A stretch of DNA of 64,000 nt from Tardibacter chloracetimidivorans (GTDB taxonomy: Bacteria; Pseudomonadota; Alphaproteobacteria; Sphingomonadales; Sphingomonadaceae), in contig NZ_CP018221.1 in the NCBI RefSeq assembly GCF_001890385.1, positions 496,001-560,000 on the forward strand, in the 5' to 3' direction. Position numbers and translations under genes: made by a program. The notes beneath the pieces are model-generated. The model searched no databases, was not told the origin of the DNA, and saw only the letters and a list, made by a program, of their open reading frames with translations. Below are positions 16,622 to 26,528 of the stretch, piece by piece (position 1 is the stretch's first letter; each line of letters opens with the position of its first letter).

Positions 16622-17371
16622 TCAGGCGCGCGGCGACGCAGTTGCCGTCGCGGCCGGCGTCTTGGGTGCTGCCGCTGCGGGCTTGCCGACGCTCACCGGA
16701 CGAACCGCACCACCCGACATCATGTAACCATAAAGGTCGGACGAGAAGGCACCCAGCTGCTCGGCAATCGCCTTGTTGCGACGCATCACCCAGTTGTAGC
16801 CGAGCACCGCCGGAACGGCAACGGCGAGACCGAGAGCGGTCATGATGAGCGCCTCACCGACCGGACCGGCGACCGCGTCGATCGACGCCTGACCGGCGGA
16901 ACCGATCTTGATGAGCGCGCGGTAGATGCCGACGACGGTGCCGAACAGGCCGATGAACGGCGCGGTCGAGCCCACGGTGGCGAGGAACGCCAGACCGGTC
17001 GACAGCTTGGAGTTGATCGAAGCCTGGCTGCGGGCCAGCGAGCTGTGCATCCACTCGTGCTGATCGATCGGATCGGTCAGCTTGCTGTGCTGTTCGGCGG
17101 CGACGAGGCCGTCGTCGACGATCTGGCGATAGGCGCTGTTCTTCTCGAGCTTTCCAGCGCCGTCCTTCAGGCTCGGCGCGCCCCAGAAGGTGCGGCGGGC
17201 CGCTTTGCCCTGATTGAAGATCTTCTGCTGCTCGAACACCTTCGTAAACATGATGTACCAGGACACCACGGACATGAAGACGAGGATGAGGAAGGTGGCC
17301 CATGCAATCGTGCCGCCCTGCTCAAGGGCCGCCATCAAGCCATAGGGATTCGAATTACCGGCGTGTTCCAT
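16622..17371 (-). CDS. exbB: ExbB/TolQ-family (MotA/TolQ/ExbB) proton channel protein
   Basis: Inner-membrane component of the TonB motor. A first TM segment (TIAWATFLILVFMSVVSWYIMF) lies near residues 18-40. The large cytoplasmic loop follows, then two TM helices near residues 130-155 (GLAFLATVGSTAPFIGLFGTVVGIY) and 180-205 (LIMTALGLAVAVPAVLGYN). The conserved Thr and GLFGTV motifs of the family are present. The length is 249 residues. It sits between tonB and exbD with hairpins on both sides, which may set relative amounts of the three proteins. Confidence 0.94.
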   Translation of the reverse strand: MEHAGNSNPYGLMAALEQGGTIAWATFLILVFMSVVSWYIMFTKVFEQQKIFNQGKAARRTFWGAPSLKDGAGKLEKNSAYRQIVDDGLVAAEQHSKLTDPIDQHEWMHSSLARSQASINSKLSTGLAFLATVGSTAPFIGLFGTVVGIYRALIKIGSAGQASIDAVAGPVGEALIMTALGLAVAVPAVLGYNWVMRRNKAIAEQLGAFSSDLYGYMMSGGAVRPVSVGKPAAAAPKTPAATATASPRA

Positions 17372-17404
17372 TCTGATTACCTCTCAAATCACAAAATAAG
17401 AAAG

Positions 17405-17436
17405 CCGGCTGCCCGCTTCCTTCGGCGGGCAACCGG
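17405..17436 (-). terminator. Hairpin between tonB and exbB, probable attenuator
   Basis: A 12-base stem (CCGGTTGCCCGC with GCGGGCAGCCGG on the minus strand, one G:T pair) has an 8-base loop and is followed by CTTTCTTATTTTG. The T-rich tail suggests partial termination after tonB, with read-through to exbB. Confidence 0.65.
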
Positions 17437-17445
17437 TCACATCCC

Positions 17446-18087
17446 TCAATCTGGTATTTGCCAGCGAATCCGGTCGTTATAGGTCGCCGGAATCGCATTG
17501 CCTTCCGTATCCTTCGCTGGCGTGAACCGGCCGCGGCGCGAATAGAGCCGGCAGGTGGCATCATCCAGAGTGGACGATCCGCTGGACTGGGTCACGGTGC
17601 AGGATTCGACCCGACCGTCCGCATTGACCTGGACCCGGATGCCCGTCGTTCCTTCTTCTCCGGCACGCTGTGCGGAGCCAGGATAGTCGTCAGTCGTGAT
17701 CCATTCCGCGCGCCGGCCCCGGGGGCTGGGTGGAGAAGCCTGACTCGGCCGCTGCACTACAGGCGGAGGCGGCGGAGCGGAAATAACCGGCGGCCTGGGC
17801 ACCGCAACCACCACGGGGGGCGGCGGAGCGGCGGTCTGCACAACAACTTCCGGCGGCGGCGCAACGGGCGGCGGCGCAGCTTCAGGCTCTGGCGGCGGAG
17901 GTGGGGGTTCCTCCTCCGGCGGCTTCGCCTCTTGGACGTCGAATGTCTCGAGCACGGTCGGCACTTGCTTGATGACGTTATAGGCCAGGCCGGTAACAAA
18001 GGCATAACCCAAAGCGGCATGAAGAAGCGCGACGATGCCAATCGACACGATTCGACGGGTGCTCATCTGCTGATCAGCGTAAGCCAT
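17446..18087 (-). CDS. tonB: Energy transducer TonB
   Basis: Couples the ExbB/ExbD proton motor to outer-membrane TonB-dependent receptors. A short N-terminus leads to a TM anchor (IVSIGIVALLHAALGYAFVTGL). It is followed by a long proline-rich periplasmic linker (residues about 50-125, with PEEEPPPPPPEPEAAPPP) and a C-terminal TonB domain with TGIRVQVNADGRVESCTV and CRLYSRRGRFTPAKD. The chosen ATG has GGAGGGAG about 12 bases upstream; an ATG 7 codons later is also possible. The length is 213 residues. It is first in the operon. I saw no clear Fur box. Confidence 0.93.
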   Translation of the reverse strand: MAYADQQMSTRRIVSIGIVALLHAALGYAFVTGLAYNVIKQVPTVLETFDVQEAKPPEEEPPPPPPEPEAAPPPVAPPPEVVVQTAAPPPPVVVAVPRPPVISAPPPPPVVQRPSQASPPSPRGRRAEWITTDDYPGSAQRAGEEGTTGIRVQVNADGRVESCTVTQSSGSSTLDDATCRLYSRRGRFTPAKDTEGNAIPATYNDRIRWQIPD

Positions 18088-18345
18088 TAACCCGCGACAC
18101 TCCCTCCAAATCATGACGCTCGCTGGAGAGATTGACCCTCTCCATGCAAGCTGACGCCCGCTTGATCGGACACGTTAACAAATAGGCGTGAGCCTCCGAA
18201 GGCCGGTTCATTACCTTCAGCAAACACGCCGGGCAACCGCTTTATCTCATGTGTCGACGAACTTTGACAACATTGCCGCCGCACGAGAAGCTAGGAGCCT
18301 TCGTATCGAATCTACCGGACCGGTCAGGTGAGGGAAGTTGAAAAT

Positions 18346-19197
18346 ATGACAAGGTTGTTGGGCTGGTCAGCACTGTCCGCCGCCATTGCAGCGCTGGCGC
18401 TGCAGCCGCTGGAGCCCGCCCATGCGGCGAACAAAGCCTCTTCTTTACAAACGGTTAATGGCTATGCGGATCTGGCCGACCTGGCCCTGGGTGCCCCCAT
18501 GGTGGTGGAAGCGGAGATCAGGAAAACCTACCGTATCAAGGCGAAGGAATCGCCCGGCATTCCGGCCGGACATGGCCGCTATCTGGTCACGGCGGAGGTC
18601 GTCCGGCTCATTTCGGGACGAGACGCCCTTCCCTCCCGCATCAATTATCTCGTCGACGTTCCGTTCGATTCGCGCGGCAAATTGCCGAAGCTAAAGAACG
18701 AACTGGCGCTGCTGTTCCTGAAACGGGGGCAGTCGCCCGGCCAAATGGTGCTTACCGGACCCCACAGCCAGATCGCCCGGACGGAGGAAGCCGCACGCAC
18801 GATCCGCGCGATTCTGACCGAGGCCAACGCAAACCCCCGCAGGTTCAAGATCACCGACGTCGGGGACGCCTTTCATGTGCCCGGCACGATACCCGGCGAA
18901 TCCGAAACCCAGATATTCCTACGCACATCCGATCAGCGCCCGGTCTCGCTTTCAGTGCTGCGCCGTCCGGGCGAAGCGCCCAAATGGTCGGTCTCGCTCG
19001 ACGAGATGGTCGACGAATCGTCCGCACCGGCGGGACGCGACACGCTGCTCTGGTATCGGCTGGCCTGTTTCCTGCCGGGGCAATTGCCCCAATCGTCGGT
19101 CGAAAACGCCTCTCCAGACGAAGCCGAGGCGATCCGCGCCGACTATCGTTTCATTCTGGAACAGCTCGGTCCCTGTGCGCGCCAGATCAAACCGTGA
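18346..19197 (+). CDS. Exported protein of unknown function
   Basis: A 283-residue protein starting MTRLLGWSALSAAIAALALQPLEPAHAA, a clear cleavable signal peptide. GGGAAG lies 8 bases before this ATG; a GTG six codons upstream is less likely. The mature part has no cofactor motif that I recognise. It contains VVEAEIRKTYRIK, a segment with LLFLKRG, and two Cys near the C-terminus that could form a disulfide. I do not recognise a family. It is divergent from tonB across about 260 bases; a TTGACA hexamer occurs in the gap but without a convincing -10. Confidence 0.7.
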   Translation: MTRLLGWSALSAAIAALALQPLEPAHAANKASSLQTVNGYADLADLALGAPMVVEAEIRKTYRIKAKESPGIPAGHGRYLVTAEVVRLISGRDALPSRINYLVDVPFDSRGKLPKLKNELALLFLKRGQSPGQMVLTGPHSQIARTEEAARTIRAILTEANANPRRFKITDVGDAFHVPGTIPGESETQIFLRTSDQRPVSLSVLRRPGEAPKWSVSLDEMVDESSAPAGRDTLLWYRLACFLPGQLPQSSVENASPDEAEAIRADYRFILEQLGPCARQIKP

Positions 19198-19203
19198 TCG
19201 CGC

Positions 19204-19608
19204 CTAGAAGGAAGCCAGTTCGACACCGACCGAGCGACAATCAGGATATACGTCGGGCTTGCGTGTCGAAACCTTGAGCGCAACCACGCCCTTGCGCGCG
19301 GCGACGATGCCATAGATCTCGCGGACCAGCGTTTCCTGCAGGTTGAATCGGCGCCCGTGGACCAGATCGATCACCGTCGAACGCAGAAAATCATAGTTCC
19401 ACGCCCGTTCCACGTGGTCGCTGTCGGCAAAGCTCGCCTCATCGAGCCAGACCTCGATCGTCACCAGCAGCCGCTGAGGATTGCCGATCTCGAAATCGTG
19501 AAAACCGATGTCGAGCGGCAGCTCGAAATCCTCCAGCATCATGCGCCGCGTCTTCGGCTGGAGGCCAGGCGGCACAAGGCCGTGAAGGCGAGGCTGGAAT
19601 TCCGTCAT
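19204..19608 (-). CDS. Dihydroneopterin aldolase-family protein (FolB-like)
   Basis: A 134-residue FolB-fold protein. LEDFELPLDIGFHDFEIGNPQRLLVTIEVW is the typical first half of the fold (tunnelling-fold beta strands with a conserved Glu/His region), and WNYDFLRSTVIDLVHGRRFNLQETLVREI matches the FolB second half including the active-site region. In folate synthesis FolB cleaves dihydroneopterin; the related FolX epimerises its triphosphate. It lies 9 bases after a FolM-like SDR, which makes a pteridine role likely. It could be the main folB or a paralogue. Confidence 0.78.
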   Translation of the reverse strand: MTEFQPRLHGLVPPGLQPKTRRMMLEDFELPLDIGFHDFEIGNPQRLLVTIEVWLDEASFADSDHVERAWNYDFLRSTVIDLVHGRRFNLQETLVREIYGIVAARKGVVALKVSTRKPDVYPDCRSVGVELASF

Positions 19609-19617
19609 CGTTTTCCC

Positions 19618-20382
19618 CTACTCGCCATTCAGAAATTGCACATCGCGCTGCAGTCCGAGGAAGTGCTGGCCGCCATCAAGAACGATGCTCTGCCCGGTCA
19701 GGCCGGGCGAGGCTATGATATAGCGCAACGCGCCGACCAGGTCGCCTGGCGTAATGCCCCTGCCGAGCGCATTTCTTTCGTGCATCGCCTCGAAGTTTTC
19801 GGGCGACTGGGCGCCTGAGACCAACGTCACTGCAGGCGCGATACCGCATACCCTGATCTTCCGGGGCGCAAGCACGCGCGCACTGAGTTCGGCCAGTCCC
19901 GCCAGCGCCATCTTGCTGAGCGTGTATGTGAAGAAATCCGGGTTGGGAAAGGCGAGCTTCGCATCGGCGACATTCACGATCAACCCGCCGCGCCCCTCGG
20001 GAACCGCGCGGGCAAAAGCCTGCGTCAACAACGCGGGTGCGCGGGCGTTTACATCCATGTGCGCGGACCAGTCCGCCGCGCTGAAGCCATCCAGATCGTC
20101 ATAGACGAAGCGGCTGGCGTTGTTGACGAGAAGTCCCGGCGGCGGCAGTCCGTCGAGCGCGGAAAATATCCGGTCGGCGCAGTCGGTGGCTGCAAGATCG
20201 GCCGACACCACGCGCGCGTTCGCCAGTTCCGCGGCAAGCGCTTCGGCCTCCTTGACGGACTTGCTGCAATGAATGAGCACATGCCAGCCGTCCTCCGCGA
20301 GCGCCCGCGTGAACGCCTCGCCGATGCGTCTTGCGCCGCCAGTCACGATCGCTGTCCGGGGGCTGCCGAATTCCGGTGTCAT
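19618..20382 (-). CDS. Short-chain dehydrogenase/reductase, pteridine reductase/FolM-like
   Basis: A 254-residue SDR. The cofactor motif is AIVTGGARRIGEAFTRAL, with Arg-Arg in place of the usual glycine spacing, a feature of pteridine reductases and FolM that favours NADPH. LLVNNASRF is the NNAG motif, and YTLSKMALAGL holds the catalytic Tyr-x3-Lys. The C-terminal QSIVLDGGQHFLGLQRD is a usual SDR ending. I chose MTPEFG as start; 12 further in-frame residues lie upstream. Coupling to a FolB-like gene supports tetrahydromonapterin or tetrahydrofolate metabolism. Confidence 0.78.
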   Translation of the reverse strand: MTPEFGSPRTAIVTGGARRIGEAFTRALAEDGWHVLIHCSKSVKEAEALAAELANARVVSADLAATDCADRIFSALDGLPPPGLLVNNASRFVYDDLDGFSAADWSAHMDVNARAPALLTQAFARAVPEGRGGLIVNVADAKLAFPNPDFFTYTLSKMALAGLAELSARVLAPRKIRVCGIAPAVTLVSGAQSPENFEAMHERNALGRGITPGDLVGALRYIIASPGLTGQSIVLDGGQHFLGLQRDVQFLNGE

Positions 20383-20435
20383 GTTTCGCGCGATAGACCC
20401 GGTTGAGCGCGCAGGCAACCGCGCTTACCTGTGTG

Positions 20436-22355
20436 ATGATGTCCAGACCGCCGATAGACCGATTTTCCGAAGAACAGACCGCCCGCGTCGTCCGTGGCAG
20501 CGACGCGCCCGACATCGAGGCGGGCGTCTCGGCGATCCGGCAGGTACTGAAAACGCTGCCCACCCGGCCCGGTGTCTACCGGATGCAGGACGTGCGCGGC
20601 GACGTGCTTTACGTCGGCAAGGCGCGCGCGCTCAAGAACCGCGTCGCCAATTATGTCCAGATCGCCCGCCTGCCGAAGCGCCTGCAGCGCATGGTGGCGC
20701 AGACGCGCAGCCTGACGATCGTCACCACGAATACCGAGGCGGAGGCGCTGCTGCTGGAGGCGCAACTCATAAAGCGCTTCCGACCAGCCTATAATGTGCT
20801 GCTGCGGGACGATAAAAGCTTTCCTTTCATATTGCTACGCGACGATCATGCCTTCCCGAGGGTGATGAAGCATCGCGGCGCGCGGCGGCACAAGGGCAGC
20901 TATTTCGGTCCGTTCGCGAGCGCGGGGGCGGTGACGCAGACACTTAATGCATTACAAAAGATATTCCTTTTAAGATCATGTACTGACAGCTTTTTCTCTA
21001 ACCGGTCGCGCCCGTGCCTGCTGCACCAGATAAAGCGCTGCTCGGCCCCCTGCGTCGGACGCATATCGCAGGACGATTATGCAGAGTTGGTCGCCGACGC
21101 CGAGGCGTTCCTGTCGGGGCGATCGTCCGCCGTTCAGAGAAAGCTGGGCGAAGCGATGGAGGCGGCCTCGGCCAATCTCGATTTCGAACTCGCCGCCGTC
21201 TATCGTGACCGGCTGAAAGCGCTGACCTATATCCAGGGCGCGCAGGCGGTGAACGCGGAAGGAACCGCCGACGCGGATGTTTTCGCGCTTGCGAGCAAGG
21301 GCGGCGCAATGAGCATCCAGGGCTTCTTCATTCGCGGCGGGCAGAACTGGGGCCACCGCAGCTTCTTTCCCTCCCACACAGCGGACGTGCCCGAAGACGA
21401 GGTGCTGACCAGCTTTCTTGCCCAATTCTATGAGGAAGTCCCCCCGCCCCGGCTGGTGCTGATCGACAGGGAGCCGGAAGAGCTGGAACTGCTGACCGAG
21501 GCGCTGTCGGAACGCGCTGGCCGCAGGGTGGCCATCCGACAGCCCGTACGCGGCCCGCAGCGGCGGTTGATGGATCAGGCGCGCCGCAACGCGCAGGAAG
21601 CGCTGGACCGGCACCTCGCCGAAACCACGACGCAGGGGCGGATATTGGGCGAACTGGCCGATCTGTTCGAGCTTGAGGCCCCGCCCCGCCGCATCGAGGT
21701 GTACGACAACAGCCATATACAGGGCACGAACGCGCTTGGCGCTATGATCGTCGCCGGGCCGGAAGGCTTCATCAAGAACGCCTATCGCAAGTTCAACATA
21801 AGGCGGGCGGAGACGACGCCGGGCGATGATTTCGCAATGATGCGCGAGATTCTGGAGCGCCGCTTCGGCCGGCTGGAGACCAGCGACCCGGACCGTCGAT
21901 CCGGTGACTGGCCCGATCTGGTGCTGATCGACGGCGGACGGGGGCAGTTGAACGCAGTGTGCGAAACGCTGGAGGAAATGGGCGTTCACGACGTCGCCAT
22001 CGTCGGAGTCGCCAAGGGTCCGGACCGGAACGCCGGACGCGAGGTGTTTCACCTGCCGGACGGGCGGGAACTGACGCTGCCGGTCAATTCGCCGGTGCTC
22101 TTCCACCTCCAGCGCCTGCGGGACGAGGCGCATCGCTTTGCGATCGGCGCCCATCGGCAGAAGCGCGCCAAGGCCATTGTCGCCAACCCGCTCGATGACG
22201 TTCCCGGTATCGGGCCGGCCCGCAGGCGTGCCCTGCTGATGCATTTCGGCACGGCCCGCGCGGTGCGCGAGGCGGCGCTGGAAGACCTGGAGAAGGCCCC
22301 CGGAATCTCCAGGACGATGGCGCGGGCGATCCACGACCATTTTCATGTACGATAG
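20436..22355 (+). CDS. uvrC: UvrABC excinuclease subunit C
   Basis: Makes both incisions during nucleotide excision repair. The N-terminal GIY-YIG nuclease is visible as [30 protein letters not shown] (residues about 40-70). It is followed by the Cys-containing region ([18 protein letters not shown]), a UVR domain, the RNase H-like C-terminal nuclease ([15 protein letters not shown] and [11 protein letters not shown]) and a terminal HhH pair ([18 protein letters not shown]). The length is 639 residues. Two consecutive ATGs fit the start; I used the first. A long open frame opposite it is a high-GC shadow. Confidence 0.96.
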   Translation: MMSRPPIDRFSEEQTARVVRGSDAPDIEAGVSAIRQVLKTLPTRPGVYRMQDVRGDVLYVGKARALKNRVANYVQIARLPKRLQRMVAQTRSLTIVTTNTEAEALLLEAQLIKRFRPAYNVLLRDDKSFPFILLRDDHAFPRVMKHRGARRHKGSYFGPFASAGAVTQTLNALQKIFLLRSCTDSFFSNRSRPCLLHQIKRCSAPCVGRISQDDYAELVADAEAFLSGRSSAVQRKLGEAMEAASANLDFELAAVYRDRLKALTYIQGAQAVNAEGTADADVFALASKGGAMSIQGFFIRGGQNWGHRSFFPSHTADVPEDEVLTSFLAQFYEEVPPPRLVLIDREPEELELLTEALSERAGRRVAIRQPVRGPQRRLMDQARRNAQEALDRHLAETTTQGRILGELADLFELEAPPRRIEVYDNSHIQGTNALGAMIVAGPEGFIKNAYRKFNIRRAETTPGDDFAMMREILERRFGRLETSDPDRRSGDWPDLVLIDGGRGQLNAVCETLEEMGVHDVAIVGVAKGPDRNAGREVFHLPDGRELTLPVNSPVLFHLQRLRDEAHRFAIGAHRQKRAKAIVANPLDDVPGIGPARRRALLMHFGTARAVREAALEDLEKAPGISRTMARAIHDHFHVR

Positions 22356-22361
22356 CCGATC

Positions 22362-23093
22362 ATGCATCTGAACACGCAGGCCATCGTCTGCGCCGTGCTT
22401 GGGCATGGGGAACATGGCGCTATTGCACGGCTGATGACGCATGAGGCCGGGCTTCTCCCCGGCTATGTGCGCGGCGGCCGGTCCAGGCGGCTGCGGCCGG
22501 TGCTGCTCCCCGGCAACATGGTTCAGGCGGAATATCGCGCCCGCGTGCCGGAGCAGCTTGCCCAGCTTTCGGTCGAGCTGGTTCACAGCCGCGCGCCCCT
22601 GCTCGCCGAGAGGTTGCCCTCCACCGCGATCGACTGGTTGACGACGCTCACCGCCGCGACATTGCCCGAAGGCCAGCCCTATCCGGCCCTCTTCAATACG
22701 CTGGAAGCCGTGCTGTCTGCCGTGGAATCGGCCAACAGCGCGCGCGGTTGGGCTCCGTCGGTCATCCGCTATGAACTGCTGCTGCTGGCCCAGCTTGGCT
22801 TTGCGCTTGACCTGAGCCATTGCGCGGGCGGCGGCGACGCTGGTGACCTCGCCTATGTCAGCCCGAAAAGCTCGATCGCCGTCAGCCGCGCGATGGGCGC
22901 GCCCTATGCGGAACGGTTGCTGCCCCTGCCCGGTTTCCTGACGGGAGGCGACGCAGCGCCGGGATGGGAGCAGATCGCCGAGGGGTTTCGCCTGACCGGA
23001 TATTTCCTGGCGCGCGACATATTGACCGGCAAGCTCGCCGACATATGCGAAACGCGCGAGCGGCTGATCGAGCGGCTTGCGCGGGCAGGCTGA
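22362..23093 (+). CDS. recO: DNA repair protein RecO
   Basis: Loads RecA with RecR and RecF during gap repair. The N-terminal OB-fold has [22 protein letters not shown] and [19 protein letters not shown], and the helical region has [19 protein letters not shown] with the partially retained Cys position of the zinc site. The length is 243 residues. It starts 6 bases after the uvrC stop, so it is probably in one transcript with uvrC. Confidence 0.92.
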   Translation: MHLNTQAIVCAVLGHGEHGAIARLMTHEAGLLPGYVRGGRSRRLRPVLLPGNMVQAEYRARVPEQLAQLSVELVHSRAPLLAERLPSTAIDWLTTLTAATLPEGQPYPALFNTLEAVLSAVESANSARGWAPSVIRYELLLLAQLGFALDLSHCAGGGDAGDLAYVSPKSSIAVSRAMGAPYAERLLPLPGFLTGGDAAPGWEQIAEGFRLTGYFLARDILTGKLADICETRERLIERLARAG

Positions 23094-23141
23094 GCAGATG
23101 CCGCCTTCCAAGCGCGGCTTCGGGCTGCTAACCGGAAGCCG

Positions 23142-24167
23142 ATGACCGTACGAAAACGCCGCCCCCGCATCTGCCTTGCCGCCTCGGGGGGCGGACACGT
23201 CCGCCAGATACTGGACTTGAAGCCGTTCTGGCAGGAACATGACCATTATCTGGTGACCGAACCGACCGCGCTTGGCCACAGCCTTGCGACGGAATATCCG
23301 ACACGCTTTGTCGACCATTTCGCCTTCGGTCAGGCGCGGATCGCGTCACGGGCGACGCTGGCTGCATCCGGGCTCCGTAATTTCTGGGCATCGCTGCGCC
23401 ACACGCTTCGCGAACGGCCGGACGTGGTGATTTCCACCGGCGCGGGCTCCGCGCTCTTCACCGCCCTGTTGGGCCGTCTGACCGGCGCCCGGTTCGTGCT
23501 GATCGAATCCTTTGCGCGGGTGCGCGGCCCCTCGCTTTTCGGCCGGATGGCACACCGCTTCGCAACCAAGGTCATCGTCCAGTCGGAGGCGCTGAAGAGC
23601 AGATGGCCCCATGCCGAAGTCTGCGATCCGCTCAAGGTGCTGGGCGCTGGCAGGCCGGAGAAGGAGCCGCTCGTCTTTGTCACCGTGGGTACGGTGATGC
23701 CGTTCGACCGGCTGGTGAAGGGCGTCGAATCCCTCCAGAAGCAGGGTCTGCTGCCGGAGCGGGTGATCGCGCAGGTCGGCGACGGCGGCTATCGCGCCGA
23801 GGGTTGGGAAGTGCATGAGCGCCTGCCGTTCGACGAAGTCCGGGCAATATTGGACAAGGCGGACATCGTCTTCTGCCATGGCGGCACCGGCTCGCTCGTC
23901 ACCGGCTGCCAGGCCGGATGCCGCGTGATCGCGATTCCCCGCGACCCGGAGCGCAACGAGCACTATGACAATCATCAGGAAGAGATTGTCACCGCCTTTG
24001 CCGAACGGGGGCTGATCCAGACCGTGCGCGAGACGGACGATCTTCCCGCCGCGCTTGCCGCCGGCCGCACGACGGAGCCGGTGCGCGCCACGACCGAGCC
24101 TGAAAAACTGATCTTCCGCCTGCGCCAGCTGATGGCCGAATGGTTTCCGGACAGCGAGAGCAAATGA
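23142..24167 (+). CDS. Fused PssD/PssE-type glycosyltransferase (Alg14-Alg13 fusion), possibly GelK/SpsK-like glucuronosyltransferase
   Basis: A 341-residue protein joining two parts that are separate in rhizobia. Residues about 8-165 resemble PssD/Alg14 ([48 protein letters not shown]). Residues about 180-335 resemble PssE/Alg13 and the GT28 C-terminal domain ([36 protein letters not shown]). The fused form is known in sphingan clusters (GelK/SpsK), where it adds glucuronic acid to the lipid-linked glucose. Here it stands outside any visible exopolysaccharide cluster, between recO and parC. The sugar and acceptor are inference. Confidence 0.82.
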   Translation: MTVRKRRPRICLAASGGGHVRQILDLKPFWQEHDHYLVTEPTALGHSLATEYPTRFVDHFAFGQARIASRATLAASGLRNFWASLRHTLRERPDVVISTGAGSALFTALLGRLTGARFVLIESFARVRGPSLFGRMAHRFATKVIVQSEALKSRWPHAEVCDPLKVLGAGRPEKEPLVFVTVGTVMPFDRLVKGVESLQKQGLLPERVIAQVGDGGYRAEGWEVHERLPFDEVRAILDKADIVFCHGGTGSLVTGCQAGCRVIAIPRDPERNEHYDNHQEEIVTAFAERGLIQTVRETDDLPAALAAGRTTEPVRATTEPEKLIFRLRQLMAEWFPDSESK

Positions 24168-26413
24168 CCAACGACCTTGCCGACCCCTTTGACCGGATTG
24201 TCGAAAGCCCGTTCGACGAGGCGCTGTCGCAGCGCTATCTCGTCTATGCGCTTTCCACCATCACGGCACGCTCGCTTCCCGATGTGCGGGATGGGCTGAA
24301 GCCGGTCCACCGCCGCCTGTTATGGGCCATGCGCCTTTTGAAGCTGGACCCGGCCAGCGGATACAAGAAATGCGCCCGCGTGGTGGGCGACGTCATCGGC
24401 AAATATCATCCACATGGCGACCAGTCCGTCTATGACGCCATGGTCCGCCTCGCGCAGAGCTTTTCGCTTCGCTATCCGCTGGTCGACGGCCAGGGCAATT
24501 TCGGCAACATCGACGGCGATAACGCGGCCGCGATGCGCTATACCGAGGCACGGCTGACGGCCGCCGCCGGCGCGCTGATGGATGGGCTGGACGAAGGCAC
24601 CGTTCCCTTCCGCCCCACCTATAACGGCGAGGATGAGGAGCCGGAGGTCTTTCCCGGCCTTTTCCCCAATCTGCTGGCCAATGGCGCAAGCGGGATCGCG
24701 GTGGGCATGGCGACGTCCATCCCGCCCCATAATGTCGCCGAGCTGATCGACGCCGCGATGATTCTCATCGGCAATCCGGAAGCCACTGTCGAGGAACTGA
24801 TGGGACCGGTGCAGGGCCCGGATTTCCCGACCGGCGGAATCATCGTCGAAAGCCCACGCAGCATCCGCGAGGCCTATACGACCGGGCGCGGATCGATGCG
24901 CGTGCGGGCGCGCTGGCATGTCGAGGATCAGGGGCGCGGCACTTATGTGATCGTCGTCACCGAAATCCCCTATCAAGTGCAGAAATCGAAGCTGGTCGAA
25001 CAGATCGCGGGGCTCATCAACGACAGGAAGCTGCCGATCCTCGCCGATGTGCGCGATGAAAGCGACGCAGAGCTTCGGCTGGTGCTGGAACCGCGCGCGC
25101 GGACGGTGGAAGCCGAAGTGCTGATGGAAAGCCTGTTCAAGCTGACCGAGCTGGAGACCCGCTTCGGCCTGAACCTGAACGTATTGGACAAGGACCGCAC
25201 GCCGCGCGTGATGAGCCTTGCAGACGCGCTCAACGCCTATGTCGCGCATCAGATCGAGGTTCTGGTCCGCCGGTCGGAACACCGGCTGGCCAAGATCGAG
25301 GACCGGCTGGAGCTGCTCGCCGGTTATCTGATCGCCTATCTGAACCTGGACGAGGTGATCCGCATCATCCGCGAGGAGGATGAGCCGAAGGCCGTATTGA
25401 TCAGGGCTTTCGAGCTTTCCGACCGGCAGGCGGAGGCCATTCTCAACATGCGGCTGCGCTCGCTGCGCAAGCTGGAGGAAATGGAGATCCGCCGCGAGGA
25501 AAAGGAGCTGAAGGCTGAACGCAAGGAGTTGAAGGCGCTGATCGCCTCGCCCGAACTTCAGCGCGCCAGGCTGCGCGACGATCTGACGAAGATGCGCGCG
25601 CTCTACGGCCCCGAGACGGAGCTGGGTAAACGGCGGACGAGCTTTGCCGAGGCCGGGCCTGCCCGCGAAATCCCGCTTGAGGCGATGATCGAGAAAGAGC
25701 CGATCACGGTTATCCTGTCCGCCAAGGGCTGGGTCCGGGCGATGAAGGGGCATATCGATCTTGGTTCGGCCGATGCGGTCAAGTTCAAGGAGGGCGACGG
25801 CCCGGCATTCGCCTTTCACGCGCAGACCACCGACAAGCTGCTGCTTGCGACCGACAGCGGCCGTTTCCACACGCTGGCTGCCGACAAGCTTCCCGGTGGC
25901 CGGGGATTCGGTGAGCCGGTGAGGCTGCTGGCCGACATAGAGACGGAAGCCCAGATCGTGAGTTTCGCGCCGTGGCGGGCGGGCGAACAGTTCATCCTCG
26001 CCGCATCGGACGGCCGTGGATTCATTGCAAAAAGCGACGATCTTCTCGCGGAAACGCGAAAGGGCCGACAAGTGGTGACGCCACGCTCCGGCGCGCGGCT
26101 GAAGGTGTCCCGGCCATTGCCCGCCGACGCCGATTATCTCGCCGTCGCCGGCGACAACCGCAAGCTCGTGATCTTCCCCCTGTCCGAAATCCCGGTGATG
26201 AGCCGGGGACAGGGGGTCATGCTTCAGCGCTATCGTGACGGCGGCCTCAGCGACGCCAAAGGGTTCCGGCTTGCGGACGGACTTTCATGGACCATGGGGG
26301 GCGAGACCGGACGCACCCGCACGGAGACCGATCTTCTGCCCTGGCGCGCCGCGCGCGGGGCCGCGGGACGCATGCCGCCCAACGGATTTCCGCGCGACAA
26401 CCGCTTTGGATGA
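24164..26413 (+). CDS. parC: DNA topoisomerase IV subunit A
   Basis: Decatenates replicated chromosomes with ParE. The N-terminal winged-helix/tower region contains [32 protein letters not shown] and the active-site Tyr in [11 protein letters not shown] (residue about 125). [20 protein letters not shown] and the coiled-coil gate ([19 protein letters not shown], about residue 440) follow. The C-terminal beta-pinwheel is short, as is typical of ParC rather than GyrA. The length is 749 residues. The start overlaps the stop of the glycosyltransferase as ATGA. Confidence 0.95.
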   Translation: MTNDLADPFDRIVESPFDEALSQRYLVYALSTITARSLPDVRDGLKPVHRRLLWAMRLLKLDPASGYKKCARVVGDVIGKYHPHGDQSVYDAMVRLAQSFSLRYPLVDGQGNFGNIDGDNAAAMRYTEARLTAAAGALMDGLDEGTVPFRPTYNGEDEEPEVFPGLFPNLLANGASGIAVGMATSIPPHNVAELIDAAMILIGNPEATVEELMGPVQGPDFPTGGIIVESPRSIREAYTTGRGSMRVRARWHVEDQGRGTYVIVVTEIPYQVQKSKLVEQIAGLINDRKLPILADVRDESDAELRLVLEPRARTVEAEVLMESLFKLTELETRFGLNLNVLDKDRTPRVMSLADALNAYVAHQIEVLVRRSEHRLAKIEDRLELLAGYLIAYLNLDEVIRIIREEDEPKAVLIRAFELSDRQAEAILNMRLRSLRKLEEMEIRREEKELKAERKELKALIASPELQRARLRDDLTKMRALYGPETELGKRRTSFAEAGPAREIPLEAMIEKEPITVILSAKGWVRAMKGHIDLGSADAVKFKEGDGPAFAFHAQTTDKLLLATDSGRFHTLAADKLPGGRGFGEPVRLLADIETEAQIVSFAPWRAGEQFILAASDGRGFIAKSDDLLAETRKGRQVVTPRSGARLKVSRPLPADADYLAVAGDNRKLVIFPLSEIPVMSRGQGVMLQRYRDGGLSDAKGFRLADGLSWTMGGETGRTRTETDLLPWRAARGAAGRMPPNGFPRDNRFG

Positions 26414-26426
26414 CGTCATGGTGAAA

Positions 26427-26451
26427 AAACACCAAGCCCATTCAGGTGTTT
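26427..26451 (+). terminator. Possible terminator after parC
   Basis: AAACACC (26427-26433) pairs with GGTGTTT (26445-26451) across an 11-base loop, preceded by an A run. The T tail is very short, so termination may be weak. Confidence 0.35.
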
Positions 26452-26462
26452 ACCAAAAGTTC

Positions 26463-26525
26463 ACGAGACCCGCATAGGCAAAGAACACTGCTGTAAGTTT
26501 CAGCAGGGCCAGCTAGGGGTCTCGT
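26463..26525 (+). promoter_or_regulatory. Structured leader overlapping the ribosome-binding site of the GGDEF/EAL gene
   Basis: ACGAGACCC (26463-26471) pairs perfectly with GGGTCTCGT (26517-26525), and inside it CTGCTG (26488-26493) pairs with CAGCAG (26501-26506). The AGGGG ribosome-binding site at 26515-26519 is partly inside the outer stem, and the ATG follows 4 bases later. Folding would hide the ribosome-binding site. I could not fit the conserved sequence of GEMM c-di-GMP riboswitches to it. Confidence 0.5.
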
Positions 26526-26528
26526 ACA

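Noticed and set aside
18264-18293. Sigma-70 promoter with TTGACA before the exported protein gene
   Set aside because: The -35 is perfect, but no reasonable -10 hexamer occurs 16-18 bases downstream.
20976-23318. A 780-codon open frame opposite uvrC and recO
   Set aside because: High-GC codon shadow: uvrC and recO on the other strand have full family sequence, and the antisense translation has no domain.
26463-26525. GEMM-type c-di-GMP riboswitch
   Set aside because: The conserved GEMM core and tetraloop/receptor sequences are not present, so only a generic structured leader is claimed.
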